A stretch of DNA of 64,000 nt from Lactococcus sp. S-13 (GTDB taxonomy: Bacteria; Bacillota; Bacilli; Lactobacillales; Streptococcaceae), in contig NZ_SDAK01000001.1 of NCBI RefSeq assembly GCF_004210295.1, positions 992,001 to 1,056,000 on the forward strand, given 5' to 3'. The notes under the pieces were generated by a model. That model did no database searches. It saw only the letters and a program-made list of their open reading frames with translations, and was not told the DNA's origin. The translations under genes were made by a program, and so were the position numbers. Shown piece after piece: positions 1 through 9,940 of this stretch. Positions within the stretch are counted from its first letter, which is position 1. Every line of letters starts with the position of its first letter.

Positions 1-244
1 TATCATGCTTATCAGCAGCAATCGCCAGCATCAACTTCGTTCCCACACCATCTGTCCCGGAAATCAAAACCGGCTCTTTCACATCAAGCACCGAAAGATC
101 GAAACTTCCTCCAAAACCACCAAGCGCACCCATCACACCCAAACGTTCGGTTTTAGCCACGTGTTTTTTAATACGAGCCACCACCTCATATCCTGCTTCC
201 ACATCCACACCAGATTTTGCATATGCATTCTCAGACACTGTCAT
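1..244 (-). CDS. purM: PurM, phosphoribosylformylglycinamidine cyclo-ligase (5' part only)
   Basis: The first 81 codons of an AIR synthetase, which closes the imidazole ring in step 5 of purine synthesis. The reading frame runs off the window edge. The N-terminus reads [20 protein letters not shown], and residues 53-69 carry the family's [13 protein letters not shown] segment. The ATG at 244 has AATTGGAGA just upstream. Upstream lie a -10 hexamer and a PurR box that sits in the end of clpB, so it is likely co-regulated with purCSQLF although it is a separate transcription unit. Identification is from family knowledge; the rest of the gene is outside the window. Confidence 0.93.
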   Translation of the reverse strand, partial: MTVSENAYAKSGVDVEAGYEVVARIKKHVAKTERLGVMGALGGFGGSFDLSVLDVKEPVLISGTDGVGTKLMLAIAADKHD

Positions 245-278
245 TCTCCAATTTCTTGATTTATTTTCTTCTACTTCC

Positions 279-354
279 ATGTTAAATGATTTTCAAACAT
301 AAAAAAAGTTTCAGCAGAAACAACTGAAACTTTTTACGCTTATTGTTCGGAAAT
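279..354 (-). promoter_or_regulatory. purM promoter with PurR box inside the clpB 3' end
   Basis: Read on the minus strand, ATTTCCGAACAAT (354-342) matches the Lactococcus PurBox AWWWCCGAACWWT at every position. It overlaps the last codons and stop of clpB. A -10-like TAACAT lies at 284-279, giving a predicted start near 272, exactly 76 bases from the box centre at 348. That is the spacing described for PurR-activated Lactococcus promoters, which lack a good -35. Confidence 0.72.
301..335 (-). terminator. clpB intrinsic terminator
   Basis: The minus strand reads AAAAAGTTTCAG, a 9-base loop, then CTGAAACTTTTTTT: a 12-bp stem ending in a T run, just after the clpB stop. It lies between the purM PurR box and the purM -10 region. 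Confidence 0.85.
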
Positions 355-2946
355 AGATTTGATTTCAAAGTCAATCTTATCATCGACAAGTGTTACAATA
401 ACTTTTGATTTTGGTGGAATTTTTCCTCCGATAATCAGCTTAGCTAATGGATTTTCGATGACTTTTGCCAAATAACGTTTGAGTGGACGTGCACCATACG
501 CAGGTTCATAGGCATTTTCCGCAATCCAAACTTTTACTTCTTCACTCAACTCAAGTTGAACGTCCATTTCTTCAAGACGATGTGAAAGTTGGCTAGTCAT
601 TTTAACGATAATATTCTTGATGTCTTCAAGTGCCAATGGTTTGAAAAGAATGGTATCATCAATCCGGTTTAGAAATTCTGGTTTGAAATGTGCCCGAAGT
701 TGAGCCATCACGTTTTCAGTTGTTTCTTCCGAAATTTCACCATTTTCTCCAACATTATCCAGCAAATATTGCGAACCGACATTTGAAGTCATAATCAACA
801 CGGTGTTCTTAAAGTCAACGAGAACACCTTTAGAGTCGGTCAAACGACCGTCATCCAAAACTTGCAACAAGATATTGAAGACATCGGGATGTGCTTTTTC
901 GATTTCATCAAGTAAGATGATGGTATAAGGATTACGACGAACGGCTTCAGTCAATTGGCCTCCTTCATCGTAACCGACATATCCTGGAGGTGCTCCGACT
1001 AACCGAGAAACTGAGTGTTTTTCCATATATTCACTCATGTCAATCCGAACCATATGTTCTTCTGAATCGAAGAGATTTTCAGCCAAAGCTTTCGCAAGCT
1101 CCGTCTTACCTACCCCAGTTGGCCCGAGGAAGAGGAATGAGCCAAGTGGACGGTTAGGGTCTTGAATGCCTGCACGCGCACGGATAATGGCATCAGATAC
1201 AGCTTCAACAGCTTCATCTTGTCCGACGACCCTTTGATGCAGTGTTTCTGGTAAGTGAAGTAATTTTTCACGTTCACCTTCAACCAATTTGGTAATCGGA
1301 ATACCTGTCATCCGTCCAACCACTTCGGCGATTTGTTCTTCAGTGACTGATTCTTGAACTAAGGATAAATCATCTGATTTTGCTTTTTCTTCAATGGCCT
1401 TGAGGTCTTTTTCAAGCTCTGGAATTTTACCATAACGCAGAGCGGCTGCTTTTTCTAAGTCGCCTTCGTTTTGAGCTTCTTCCAATTCGTGGCGGGCGTG
1501 TTCTAATTCATTTCGTTTTTCAGAAATGTTGCCCACTTCTTTTTTCTCAGCTTCCCATTGCGCTTTGAGTTGATTATTTTCTTCTCGAAGTTCAGCAATT
1601 TCACCACGTATAATTTCAAGACGTTTCTTAGAAGCATCATCTCGTTCTTTTTTGAGGGCCGCTTCTTCAATTTCTAATTGCATCAAGCGACGATTGGCTT
1701 GGTCAAGTTCAGTTGGCAGGGAATTCATTTCTACACGAATGGTTGCACTGGCTTCATCGACCAAATCAATGGCTTTGTCAGGCAGGAAACGGTCGGTGAT
1801 GTAGCGATTTGACAGGGTTGCTGCTGCAACAAGAGCATTATCATGAATGGTCACTCCATGGTGGATTTCAAAACGTTCTTTTAGACCACGCAAGATTGAA
1901 ATCGTATCTTCAACAGTAGGTTCAGTAACCAATACCTTTTGGAAACGACGTTCAAGTGCTTTATCTGTTTCCATGTATTTACGATATTCATCCAAGGTCG
2001 TTGCCCCAATCAAATGGAGTTCACCACGTGCAAGCATTGGTTTTAAAAGGTTCCCAGCGTCCATTGAACCTTCTGTTTTACCTGCACCAACAATCGTATG
2101 AAGTTCATCAATAAAGAGGATAATTTGTCCATCTGATTTTTTCACTTCATTAAGGACGGCTTTGAGTCGTTCTTCAAATTCACCACGATATTTCGCTCCT
2201 GCAATCAGAGCACCCATATCAAGTGAAAAGATTGTTTTATCTTTCAGATTTTCAGGAACGTCTTTTCGGACAATCCTTTGTGCCAATCCTTCGACAATGG
2301 CTGTTTTACCAACCCCAGGTTCACCAATAAGAACGGGATTATTTTTTGTTTTACGAGAAAGCACGCGAATGACATCACGAATTTCTTCATCACGTCCGAT
2401 GACAGGATCTTGTTTACCTGATTTAACTTGAGCAACGAGATCTACCCCATATTTTTCAAGTGCTTTGTATGTTTCTTCTGCATTTTGACTGGTCACTTTA
2501 TCACCTCCACGTAATTCTTCAATCGCAGCTTGCGCTTGCGCTTTTGTCAGTCCATGATTGACTAAATATTTAGTCAATGGATTTTGCTTGAGCTCAAAGA
2601 GGGCAAGGAGAATAATCTCCGTTGAGAGGTATTCATCGCCCATTTTTTGCGCAATTTTGTCTGCTTCAGTAAAGACTTGGAACAAATCTGGACTTAGGTT
2701 TTGGCCATAAGTAATATTTGAACCTTCTACTGAATTAATTTTGTCAATTTCTTTTTCAATTAAATTTGTAAAGTCATCTAGGTCAATCCCTAAATCTTTA
2801 TAAAAGTTCGCCCCAAAACTATTAGGTTGAACAAAAATTCGCCATAAATGTGGAACTTCAATCACTTGGTGATGACGAACTTGCGCAATTTGTTGCGCTG
2901 AACCAAGTGCTTCTTGCATCGTTGTTGTCATTTTTTCGATGTCCAT
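340..2946 (-). CDS. clpB: ClpB, ATP-dependent disaggregase
   Basis: 868-residue Hsp100 chaperone that rescues aggregated proteins with DnaK in the cytoplasm. Visible parts in order: N-terminal Clp repeat domain, first AAA module with Walker A GEPGVGKT near residue 210 and Walker B ILFIDELH, the long middle coiled coil rich in Glu, Lys and Ala (about 410-525), second AAA module with GPTGVGKTE near 605, and the C-terminal D2-small domain. Full family length, which separates it from the shorter ClpC/E/L. The ATG has AGGTG at a good distance. Stands alone between its CtsR-box promoter and its own terminator. Confidence 0.97.
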   Translation of the reverse strand: MDIEKMTTTMQEALGSAQQIAQVRHHQVIEVPHLWRIFVQPNSFGANFYKDLGIDLDDFTNLIEKEIDKINSVEGSNITYGQNLSPDLFQVFTEADKIAQKMGDEYLSTEIILLALFELKQNPLTKYLVNHGLTKAQAQAAIEELRGGDKVTSQNAEETYKALEKYGVDLVAQVKSGKQDPVIGRDEEIRDVIRVLSRKTKNNPVLIGEPGVGKTAIVEGLAQRIVRKDVPENLKDKTIFSLDMGALIAGAKYRGEFEERLKAVLNEVKKSDGQIILFIDELHTIVGAGKTEGSMDAGNLLKPMLARGELHLIGATTLDEYRKYMETDKALERRFQKVLVTEPTVEDTISILRGLKERFEIHHGVTIHDNALVAAATLSNRYITDRFLPDKAIDLVDEASATIRVEMNSLPTELDQANRRLMQLEIEEAALKKERDDASKKRLEIIRGEIAELREENNQLKAQWEAEKKEVGNISEKRNELEHARHELEEAQNEGDLEKAAALRYGKIPELEKDLKAIEEKAKSDDLSLVQESVTEEQIAEVVGRMTGIPITKLVEGEREKLLHLPETLHQRVVGQDEAVEAVSDAIIRARAGIQDPNRPLGSFLFLGPTGVGKTELAKALAENLFDSEEHMVRIDMSEYMEKHSVSRLVGAPPGYVGYDEGGQLTEAVRRNPYTIILLDEIEKAHPDVFNILLQVLDDGRLTDSKGVLVDFKNTVLIMTSNVGSQYLLDNVGENGEISEETTENVMAQLRAHFKPEFLNRIDDTILFKPLALEDIKNIIVKMTSQLSHRLEEMDVQLELSEEVKVWIAENAYEPAYGARPLKRYLAKVIENPLAKLIIGGKIPPKSKVIVTLVDDKIDFEIKSISEQ

Positions 2947-3009
2947 AAAAACACCTCATTTCGATTTCATAGTTAGTAGCGATTATTATCTTTTTCTCAC
3001 TACATTCTA

Positions 3010-3039
3010 ATTATAACGCATTGGTCAGTATTGGTCAAA
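3010..3039 (-). promoter_or_regulatory. clpB promoter with CtsR operator
   Basis: On the minus strand TTGACC (3038-3033), a 17-base spacer and TATAAT (3015-3010) form a near-consensus promoter. Read on the plus strand, GGTCAGT-ATT-GGTCAAA (3023-3039) is a CtsR heptad repeat with two changes in the first heptad. It covers the -35 and spacer, as expected for the class III heat-shock repressor. Confidence 0.85.
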
Positions 3040-3072
3040 CTTTTTAACTCATTTTTTTGACTTATTTTCCGT

Positions 3073-3108
3073 AAAAAAATTACTGACAGCGTCGTCAGTA
3101 ATTTTTTT
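3073..3108 (-). terminator. Terminator after the exchanger gene
   Basis: Symmetric hairpin: 15-bp arms AAAAAAATTACTGAC / GTCAGTAATTTTTTT around a 6-base loop. It could act in both directions. The arms belong to the window-wide CTGAC repeat family. Confidence 0.85.
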
Positions 3109-3150
3109 TAATTGTTGTGTTAATTCACTTGATTTTACTACCTCTCCTTC

Positions 3151-4140
3151 TCAAGCGAGGGTTACAAATACTTTTAGGAGGAGGTATGAGAAATAACTCA
3201 GCACTAGCACGCTACCAAATAGACGTGAAACTTTTTTTGTAAATCGTGACAAGAGATAAATCACTCCGACAATCACAATGATTAAGAGTAAGTCTACTGT
3301 CATGTTCTCTTGGATTGAGAAGGGGTGAATCGTTGATGATACTCCCATAACCAGTAAGATATTAAAAATATTACTTCCTACGCAATTTCCAAGGACGATA
3401 TCTTTTTCATTTTTTCTCATTGCTACAATACTCGTCACAAGTTCTGGGAGAGAGGTAGCTACTGCAACAATCGTCAAGCCGATTATTGTCTCACTTAATC
3501 CAAAATTTTTGGCAATTTGAACACTATTTTCAACAGAAAGCTGTCCTCCGATATAGAGTCCTACAAGTGATAAAACACTCAAAAGCCACAACATCGGAAC
3601 ACTTCTGATTTTTTCAGTCGTTGTATATTCAGTAACTTGGTTACCGTCTCCATCGGTATCAATATCTCCTTCGATATCAATAGAAATCTTCATTGATTTT
3701 TTAGAATCTAGGACGACATAAACCATAAAGGCAACAAAACCACCCAAAAGAAGCAAGCCATCAAGTCGGGAAAGTTGATTGTCCCAAAGAATCATTGCTG
3801 CAAATAATGCTTGGACAAAAATCAGCATTGGAATTTCTTTTTTTATGGCTGAATCGTTCACTACCAATGGAAATACGAGAGCAGACAGACCAACAATCAA
3901 AGTCATATTCGCATAAGAGCTCCCGACAACTGTGCCAAGTCCTAGTTCATTTGTTCCGCTGAGAGCTGAAAGGATTCCAACCACTAACTCTGGGGCACTC
4001 GTCCCAAAGGCAACTACTGTAATTCCTATCACAAAACTTGAAACGCCATAATTTCTCGCAATTTTTGAACTGGAATCAATCAAAATATCCGCACTTTTAA
4101 TAACAAGTACCAGCCCAATAATCAATAATATAATTTCCAT
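3151..4140 (-). CDS. CaCA-family cation:Ca2+ (Na+/Ca2+) exchanger, YrbG type
   Basis: Membrane protein of 329 residues with two homologous halves, each carrying an alpha repeat: GTSAPELVVGILSAL in the first and ATSLPELVTSIVAM in the second, both with the acidic ion-binding residue. About ten hydrophobic segments are visible, with a charged loop near residues 145-175. The family exports Ca2+ against Na+ or H+; the ion used here is inferred. An upstream in-frame start at 4203 exists, but that stretch is a terminator hairpin. The ATG at 4140 has GAAGGAG at the right distance and is preferred. Expression is probably gated by the leader described next. Confidence 0.88.
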   Translation of the reverse strand: MEIILLIIGLVLVIKSADILIDSSSKIARNYGVSSFVIGITVVAFGTSAPELVVGILSALSGTNELGLGTVVGSSYANMTLIVGLSALVFPLVVNDSAIKKEIPMLIFVQALFAAMILWDNQLSRLDGLLLLGGFVAFMVYVVLDSKKSMKISIDIEGDIDTDGDGNQVTEYTTTEKIRSVPMLWLLSVLSLVGLYIGGQLSVENSVQIAKNFGLSETIIGLTIVAVATSLPELVTSIVAMRKNEKDIVLGNCVGSNIFNILLVMGVSSTIHPFSIQENMTVDLLLIIVIVGVIYLLSRFTKKVSRLFGSVLVLSYFSYLLLKVFVTLA

Positions 4141-4272
4141 ATTTTCTCCTTCTCCCTTCAGACAACAAAAAAAGGGCAGAAGGCTTCCTAAGAAGCCTCC
4201 CACCCTAAAGCTAGATCGTCTTGAAGCAATTTCTTGCTCAACCGGGATAATTTATTATTTATAACTATTATA
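4141..4272 (-). promoter_or_regulatory. Promoter and structured leader of the exchanger (candidate riboregulator)
   Basis: An extended -10, TGGTATAAT (-10 at 4272-4267), gives a start near 4260 and a leader of about 120 bases. The first part folds into TTGAGCAA-GAAA-TTGCTTCAA (GNRA-type loop), flanked by CCC (4246-4244) able to pair with GGG (4205-4203). The same GGG also belongs to the terminator stem that follows. This looks like an aptamer plus attenuator. It does not match the conserved sequences I know for the Mn2+ (yybP-ykoY), Mg2+, fluoride or c-di-AMP classes. Confidence 0.6.
4167..4205 (-). terminator. Attenuator terminator in the exchanger leader
   Basis: The minus strand reads GGG, an internal loop, AGGCTTC-TTAG-GAAGCCT, then GCCC and seven T. 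It lies about 35 bases before the ATG, inside the same transcript, so it should stop transcription unless the upstream fold captures its 5' arm. Confidence 0.72.
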
Positions 4273-4307
4273 CCATATTTTCTCAAAATTTTACCCAAAA
4301 TTTAGAA

Positions 4308-4332
4308 AAAATCATTGATTATCTAGTAATCA
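4308..4332 (-). terminator. Weak terminator after the Rossmann-protein gene
   Basis: Minus strand TGATTA-CTAGA-TAATCA followed by ATGATTTTTTC. The stem is short (6 bp) and A+T-rich, so its strength is doubtful. Confidence 0.35.
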
Positions 4333-4353
4333 TGGTCAGCTCTTTAGCCTCTT

Positions 4354-4977
4354 TTATTTTATCCGGCTCATTAATGGACTTTCTTTTCCTTGGAGGATTT
4401 GATGAATTTCTTCGGCAAATACACTACGTTTGATGGGTCTGTATTTTTTTAAGGTGTGAAAGATTGGGAATTTTAGGAGAGCTTTCAAAAGTTGGGCAGC
4501 AAAATAACTGCTTTTTCGTGTGGGGTCATAGATAATTCCTGGAAAAACACAGATGAATCTTGATTTTAGGCGTTCTTTTCCATAATTTTCTACTCTTTTT
4601 TTGGCATCCATGTAATCCTTCATGAAACCAGGGGCAGCATTGGCAGAGATGAAAAGGCATTGGTTCTTTTCCAAAAGTAGGGTGTCAATTATCTTTTTCG
4701 CTGGTTGAATACTGTTTTTTTCATAACTTGTACCTTTAGCTTTATCTGGAAGTAAGATTCCTACCGCATCAATAACCCAGTCTGACTTTCTCAAAATTTT
4801 TTGCCAATCGCCTGCTTCATTTAGATCTGCGACATGATAATGTACTGAAGGGACTAAATTTTCTTTTGATTTTCCCCCTCTTGAAATACTATGTAATTCA
4901 TATTCTTTAAAGGAGACGAGTGTTTTAAAAATTCCTTGTCCTACAAGTCCAGTCCCGCCAACAATAGTAATAATCAT
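4354..4977 (-). CDS. NAD(P)-binding Rossmann protein (atypical SDR / NmrA-like)
   Basis: 207 residues. The N-terminus IITIVGGTGLVGQGI is a Rossmann dinucleotide-binding loop (TGxxGxG type), followed by ADLNEAGDW and SDWVIDAVGILLPD, as in epimerase-like and NAD(P)H-binding proteins. The SDR catalytic YxxxK is not clearly present, though Y-M-D-A-K-K occurs near residue 122. Short for an epimerase. Substrate unknown; quinone-oxidoreductase-like or regulatory NmrA-type roles are possible. The start has GAGGG upstream. Single gene with no informative neighbours. Confidence 0.7.
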   Translation of the reverse strand: MIITIVGGTGLVGQGIFKTLVSFKEYELHSISRGGKSKENLVPSVHYHVADLNEAGDWQKILRKSDWVIDAVGILLPDKAKGTSYEKNSIQPAKKIIDTLLLEKNQCLFISANAAPGFMKDYMDAKKRVENYGKERLKSRFICVFPGIIYDPTRKSSYFAAQLLKALLKFPIFHTLKKYRPIKRSVFAEEIHQILQGKESPLMSRIK

Positions 4978-5065
4978 TTTCTTGCCCTCACTTGTTTTTA
5001 TTTCTTATCCTATCATATTTTGACAAAGTGTTTAAAATGATTGGACTGAGAAAGAGGGTAAAATA

Positions 5066-5091
5066 AAAACTAGAGAAAATACTCTAGTTTT
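5066..5091 (-). terminator. purF operon terminator
   Basis: AAAACTAGAG-AAAATA-CTCTAGTTTT with T and A runs on both sides. It touches the purF stop codon and ends the purCSQLF transcript. Confidence 0.82.
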
Positions 5092-6612
5092 TTATTTTAC
5101 GCCATTTTTTGCCAAAGACTCTAGATAATCTTTTTCATAATCGTAGAGTGGCGTTGGATATTCGCCGTCAAAATAAGAGAGACAGAGCTTGTCGTGCCCG
5201 ATAGCTTCGATAAGTCCCGCTTGGCTGAGGTAAGTCAGACTGTCTGCTCCGATAATCGTTTTGATTTCATTTGTCGTGTGGCTGGCTGCGATGAGTTCGT
5301 CACGGTCTTGAATGTCAATGCCATAAAAGCAAGGATATTTGAGGGCGGGACTGGCGATGGCCACATGAACCTCGGCTGCGCCTGCGTCTTTGAGGAGTTT
5401 GACAATGCGACGACTGGTTGTCCCACGCACAATACTATCATCCACCATAATGACACGTTTGCCTTCTACAACACCTCGAACAGCACTCAATTTCATGCGA
5501 ACGCCTTGTTCACGAAGTTCTTGAGTCGGTTGAATGAAGGTTCTTGCCACATACTGATTTTTAATCAGGCCCATTTCGTAAGGCAAGCCAGATGCTTCAG
5601 CGTAGCCTGAAGCAGCACTGAGTGAGGAATTAGGGACACCGATGACAATATCAGCATCAATTTGGGCTTCTTGGGCTAAAATTTTTCCTGAACGTTTTCT
5701 GGCAGTATGAACATTAACTCCAGCGATATTGCTGTCAGGACGGGCAAAATAGATGTATTCCATTGAACAAATGGTCATGTTGGTGCTGTCCGTAAATTGG
5801 TCCACATGAATGCCGTCGTCATTAATTTCAATGATTTCACCGGGTTGAACATCTTGAATCCAAGTCGCACCAACGACATCAAAAGCACAGGTTTCTGAGG
5901 CCACAACGAGCGCTCCGTTGCTCATTTTACCGATGGAGAGTGGCCGAAAGCCATTAGGGTCAAGGGCTGCCACAATTGAATTTTCAGTCATAATGAGATA
6001 GGCAAAGCCACCTTTGACCGTATTGAGCGCTTCTTTGACTCTGCCCATAAATTCTGGATGATGACTCCGACGAATCAGGTGCATGAGGATTTCCGTGTCT
6101 GAATTACTGGAGAAGATTGCGCCAGATTTTTCAAGTTCACAACGCAATGATTGGGCGTTGGTTAAATTTCCATTATGGGCAAGCCCAAGTGCTCCGTCAT
6201 GAAATTCAAAGTGGAAAGGCTGAATATTGTTGATATTTGCTGAACCAGCCGTGGCATAACGGACGTGACCAATGGCTGACGAGCCTGTCAGTTCTTCCAA
6301 ATCTTTTTCGTCACGGAAAACTTCTGTGACTAGACCCAGACCACGATGACGATTGAGTTTGCCATTATTATTGACCAAAATCCCTGCGCCTTCTTGCCCG
6401 CGATGTTGGAGCGCATGAAGTCCAAAATAGGTCAGGCGAGCGGCATCAGGATGTCCCCAAACACCGAAAAGTCCACATTCTTCATTTAAACTCTTCGCTT
6501 CAAACCGCGACCAGTCGCGGAGCTCATCGGCTTCAGCTTGATTCAAACTTTTTTTCTCAAAATGCGCCCAGTTTTCTTGGCTAAAAGTCGTGCTTGTCAT
6601 TTCATCAGACAT
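5092..6612 (-). CDS. purF: PurF, amidophosphoribosyltransferase
   Basis: 506 residues. Makes phosphoribosylamine from PRPP and glutamine, the first committed purine step. The glutaminase nucleophile is Cys46 in [11 protein letters not shown]; the PRPP loop is [17 protein letters not shown] in the C-terminal half. The 45 residues before Cys46 are longer than the usual cleaved propeptide of about 10, and include charged, Asp/Glu-rich sequence. The ATG at 6612 has AAGGAG 7 bases upstream. It overlaps the purL stop by 16 bases, so translation is probably coupled. Last gene of purCSQLF. Confidence 0.97.
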   Translation of the reverse strand: MSDEMTSTTFSQENWAHFEKKSLNQAEADELRDWSRFEAKSLNEECGLFGVWGHPDAARLTYFGLHALQHRGQEGAGILVNNNGKLNRHRGLGLVTEVFRDEKDLEELTGSSAIGHVRYATAGSANINNIQPFHFEFHDGALGLAHNGNLTNAQSLRCELEKSGAIFSSNSDTEILMHLIRRSHHPEFMGRVKEALNTVKGGFAYLIMTENSIVAALDPNGFRPLSIGKMSNGALVVASETCAFDVVGATWIQDVQPGEIIEINDDGIHVDQFTDSTNMTICSMEYIYFARPDSNIAGVNVHTARKRSGKILAQEAQIDADIVIGVPNSSLSAASGYAEASGLPYEMGLIKNQYVARTFIQPTQELREQGVRMKLSAVRGVVEGKRVIMVDDSIVRGTTSRRIVKLLKDAGAAEVHVAIASPALKYPCFYGIDIQDRDELIAASHTTNEIKTIIGADSLTYLSQAGLIEAIGHDKLCLSYFDGEYPTPLYDYEKDYLESLAKNGVK

Positions 6613-8816
6613 GGGAGGGCTCCTTCGTAAATGCTTGCGGCGTCGTCAGTAGCAATGGTCAGGTCATTAATTTTAATGACGGCGTCGTCAGTAACTTTTC
6701 CGATGATTTTGGCGCTGACCGAACTTTCCGTCAGTAATTTTTCAAAAGCTGCTTGATTTTCTGGCGAAATTGAGAGGACAAAGCGACCTTGCGTTTCTGA
6801 GAAGAGTTGGGCATTGGTTAAATTAACTTTTACATCAACGCCAAGTCCGTTTGCAAAGGCAGATTCGGCAAGTGCTACCGCCAAGCCGCCTTCTGCCAAG
6901 TCATGTGCTGAGCTGACCAATCCGTCAGTAATGGCTTTTAAAACAAAGTCTTGATTGACTTTTTCAGTTTCTAAATCAAAATCAATGGTGCCAGAAATTT
7001 CGCCTGTCAGCATTTTTTGAAGTTCCGAACCTGAAAAATCATCAAAGGTCTGACCGACTAGTACAATCAAATCACCCGCTTTTTTAAATTCTTGAGTCGT
7101 AATATTTTTCACATCCTCAATCAAACCAACCATGCCAATCATCGGCGTTGGCAAAATCGCAGAACCGTTGGTTTCATTGTAAAGACTAACATTTCCTGAA
7201 ATAACTGGTGTATCAAGGGCCAAACATGAACGTGAAATTCCGTCGGCCGCCGTTGTTAATTCCCAAAATTGTTCTGGTTTTTCCGGATTTCCAAAGTTCA
7301 AACAGTCAGTAATCGCGAGCGGTTTTCCGCCAGAAGCCACGATATTACGAGCTGCTTCGGCAACCGCGATAGCGCCACCTTTCTCCGGATCAAGATAGAG
7401 ATAGCGGGCGTTACAGTCCGTTGTCATCGCAAGTGCTTTGTTCGTGCCACGCACGCGTAAAACTGCGCTATCTGAGCCTGGTGCGACAACAGTGTTGGTC
7501 ATCACGCGCGAATCATAAGTTTCATAAATTGATTTCTTGCTGGCAATGGTTGGTTGCGCCAAAAGTTTTTTGAAAATTTCACTGACCGCGCTGTCAGTAA
7601 TTTCTGGAAGATATTTCTCGCTGTCAGCAAATTTTTGAATGCGCTCAGGAACTTTTGCTTCACGGTAATAAGTCGGGGCATCTTCCGCCAATGAATCAAC
7701 TGGAACATGAGCAACCATTTGCCCTTTATGATAAAGCGTATAAAAGCCATCATCAGTCACTTGCCCAATATTGACCGCATCAAGGTCGTATTTTTTAAAT
7801 AAATCAATAATTTCTTGTTCATGTCCTTTTTTGACACAAAGCACCATACGCTCTTGAGACTCAGACAACATCATTTCATAAGGAATCATTTCTGTTTCAC
7901 GCTGAGGCACATTATCCAAGTTAAGACGCAGACCTGACCCAGCTTTTGAAGCCATTTCTGATGTAGATGAAACCAATCCAGCTGCTCCCATATCTTGAAT
8001 TCCGACTAAAATATCGCCATGATTTTGGATGACTTCAATACAAGCTTCAAGCAATAATTTTTCCATAAATGGATCACCGACTTGAACCGCTGAACGTTGT
8101 GTTTCTGAACCAGAACCAAATTCTTTAGAAGCAAAAGAGGCCCCATGAATGCCGTCACGTCCTGTTTTCGCTCCGACATAAAAAATAGAATTTCCCACAC
8201 CTTTAGCTTGTCCTTTTTGTATGTGTTTATGTTCAATCAAACCCACACACATGACGTTCACCAAAGGATTTCCAGCGTATGATTCATCAAAAGCTACTTC
8301 GCCACCAACCGTCGGAATGCCGATACAGTTACCATATCCCGCAATCCCGGCTGTCACTTGGTCAACAATATGACGGGTTTTACCATTGTCAATTGGGCCA
8401 AAACGTAGGCTATCCAAAATGGCAATGGGACGAGCTCCCATTGAAAAAATATCACGAATAATCCCACCAGAACCTGTCGCTGCACCTTCATAAGGTTCAA
8501 CGTAGGACGGATGATTATGAGATTCAGCTTTGAAAACAACCGCCAAATCATCACCAATATCCACAACCCCAGCTCCTTCACCAGGCCCCATCAAGACTTG
8601 TGGACCAGTCGTCGGGAATTTTTTTAAGACCGGTTTTGAATTTTTGTAGCAGCAATGTTCTGACCACATCACGGCATACATCCCAGTTTCCGTAAAGTTT
8701 GGCAAACGGCCATCAAGAATCTCATCCTTGATTTTCAAATATTCTTCATCCGTCAGTCCCCACTCACGGTAAATTTTGCTTTCTTGAATCTGTTCTGGTG
8801 ACATCTCCAAAGTCAT
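6597..8816 (-). CDS. purL: PurL, phosphoribosylformylglycinamidine synthase large subunit
   Basis: 739 residues, the short PurL that works with PurQ and PurS to convert FGAR to FGAM. Seen: [18 protein letters not shown] near the N-terminus, the [23 protein letters not shown] metal/ATP site, and [15 protein letters not shown]. The ATG follows TTTTAGGAGAAAAAC. Several codon runs contain GTCAGTAA or CGTCAG words of the window's repeat family, notably 6630-6745 near its 3' end. A 147-base gap separates it from purQ, unlike the tight purS-purQ junction. Confidence 0.97.
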   Translation of the reverse strand: MTLEMSPEQIQESKIYREWGLTDEEYLKIKDEILDGRLPNFTETGMYAVMWSEHCCYKNSKPVLKKFPTTGPQVLMGPGEGAGVVDIGDDLAVVFKAESHNHPSYVEPYEGAATGSGGIIRDIFSMGARPIAILDSLRFGPIDNGKTRHIVDQVTAGIAGYGNCIGIPTVGGEVAFDESYAGNPLVNVMCVGLIEHKHIQKGQAKGVGNSIFYVGAKTGRDGIHGASFASKEFGSGSETQRSAVQVGDPFMEKLLLEACIEVIQNHGDILVGIQDMGAAGLVSSTSEMASKAGSGLRLNLDNVPQRETEMIPYEMMLSESQERMVLCVKKGHEQEIIDLFKKYDLDAVNIGQVTDDGFYTLYHKGQMVAHVPVDSLAEDAPTYYREAKVPERIQKFADSEKYLPEITDSAVSEIFKKLLAQPTIASKKSIYETYDSRVMTNTVVAPGSDSAVLRVRGTNKALAMTTDCNARYLYLDPEKGGAIAVAEAARNIVASGGKPLAITDCLNFGNPEKPEQFWELTTAADGISRSCLALDTPVISGNVSLYNETNGSAILPTPMIGMVGLIEDVKNITTQEFKKAGDLIVLVGQTFDDFSGSELQKMLTGEISGTIDFDLETEKVNQDFVLKAITDGLVSSAHDLAEGGLAVALAESAFANGLGVDVKVNLTNAQLFSETQGRFVLSISPENQAAFEKLLTESSVSAKIIGKVTDDAVIKINDLTIATDDAASIYEGALPCLMK

Positions 8817-8920
8817 GTTTTTCTCCTATAAGATTTTAAAAGTGTAGAAATTCATTTCAATTCCTAGCGCTTCACGTCAAAAACGCCGCTGATTGTGCTT
8901 TTGGCGCTTATAATCATTTA

Positions 8921-8977
8921 CGTCAGCATTTTCTCTACTTACCAAACTGCTTGAGACTTTACGTCAGTAAATTCTCT
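8921..8977. repeat. Two copies of the CGTCAG 16-mer repeat between purL and purQ
   Basis: CGTCAGCATTTTCTCT at 8921-8936 and CGTCAGTAAATTCTCT at 8962-8977, same orientation, 41 bases apart. The second covers the purQ stop codon: on the minus strand AGAGAATTTACTGACG encodes Arg-Ile-Tyr-stop. Confidence 0.8.
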
Positions 8978-9656
8978 CATTCTCAACAGCTGTAACAAAG
9001 TTTTTTAAGACTGAAGCAAAGAGTTGTTTGCCGTCAGCGCCACCAAGCAGTTCTTCCATGGCCCGCTCAGGGTGAGGCATCATGCCCAGCACGTTTCCTT
9101 CCTTATTGACAATTCCAGCAATATTTTCAACTGATCCATTCGGATTTTCGTCAGCATAAGTGAAGACAATTTGCCCGTTTGCTTTGAGTTCGGCAAGCGT
9201 TGCTTCGTCAGCCACATATTGCCCTTCACCGTGAGCGATTGGCAAATGAATGATTTCATCTTTGCTGTATTCAGTCGTAAAATTGGTTTGATGATTTTCA
9301 ACCTTAAGGGCCTGCCATTTGGATACGAATTTCAAACCGTCGTTGCGAATTAACACCCCTGGCAAAAGACCAGATTCAACCAAAATTTGAAATCCATTGC
9401 AAGTGCCAAAAACAGGTTTCCCTTCTTTAGCCAAACGTTTGATTTCCGGCATGATATTGGCAAATGACGCAATGGCGCCGCAGCGCAAATAGTCGCCGTA
9501 AGAAAAACCGCCGGGAATCAATACTCCATCGAACCCCGCAAGCGACTTTTCATTATGCCAGACAAACTCAGCTTCTGCTCCCATGACATCGCGAATGGCC
9601 CAGAGCAAATCAAAATCACAATTTGACCCAGGAAATTGAATGACTGCAAATTTCAT
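8964..9656 (-). CDS. purQ: PurQ, phosphoribosylformylglycinamidine synthase glutaminase subunit
   Basis: 230 residues, class I glutamine amidotransferase supplying ammonia to PurL. Seen: FPGSNCDFD at the N-terminus, the oxyanion strand [15 protein letters not shown], nucleophile Cys in [12 protein letters not shown] (about residue 85) and the His-Glu pair in [12 protein letters not shown]. The start overlaps the purS stop by one base (TGATG), so the two are translationally coupled. The last residues, ERIY, and the TGA stop come from a copy of the dispersed repeat. Confidence 0.97.
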   Translation of the reverse strand: MKFAVIQFPGSNCDFDLLWAIRDVMGAEAEFVWHNEKSLAGFDGVLIPGGFSYGDYLRCGAIASFANIMPEIKRLAKEGKPVFGTCNGFQILVESGLLPGVLIRNDGLKFVSKWQALKVENHQTNFTTEYSKDEIIHLPIAHGEGQYVADEATLAELKANGQIVFTYADENPNGSVENIAGIVNKEGNVLGMMPHPERAMEELLGGADGKQLFASVLKNFVTAVENERIY

Positions 9657-9919
9657 CAGTTGACTCCTTCGCTTTGTTCATCCAAAATTTCTACGGTGTA
9701 AGTTTCCATATTTGGATTGGCCAGCAATTCATTGGCAATTTCAGTCGCTTTTGTTTTTGCACTTTCTCTTTCTTCAGCAAACTCAAAGTCAAAAAATTTG
9801 CCAACGCTGAGTTCTGATACTTCAGCATCACTCATTTTTTTCACCGCTGCTTTAATCGCTTGGGCTTGAGGGTCGAGAATTGAGGCTTTATAAGCCACGT
9901 AAACACGTACTTTAGTCAT
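9656..9919 (-). CDS. purS: PurS, phosphoribosylformylglycinamidine synthase small subunit
   Basis: 87 residues, the usual PurS length. It dimerises and bridges PurL and PurQ in the FGAM synthase complex. Seen: [20 protein letters not shown] at the N-terminus and a central [14 protein letters not shown], typical of the family. It sits between purC (21-base gap) and purQ (1-base overlap). Confidence 0.95.
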   Translation of the reverse strand: MTKVRVYVAYKASILDPQAQAIKAAVKKMSDAEVSELSVGKFFDFEFAEERESAKTKATEIANELLANPNMETYTVEILDEQSEGVN

Positions 9920-9940
9920 TTTTTACAATATCCTATCTCT

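Noticed and set aside
142-154. PurR-box-like AAAACCGAACGTT in purM
   Set aside because: In coding sequence (Lys-Thr-Glu-Arg) and one base off the consensus.
4141-4272. yybP-ykoY (Mn2+) riboswitch for the exchanger leader
   Set aside because: The GGGGAGTA loop and the second conserved loop are not there.
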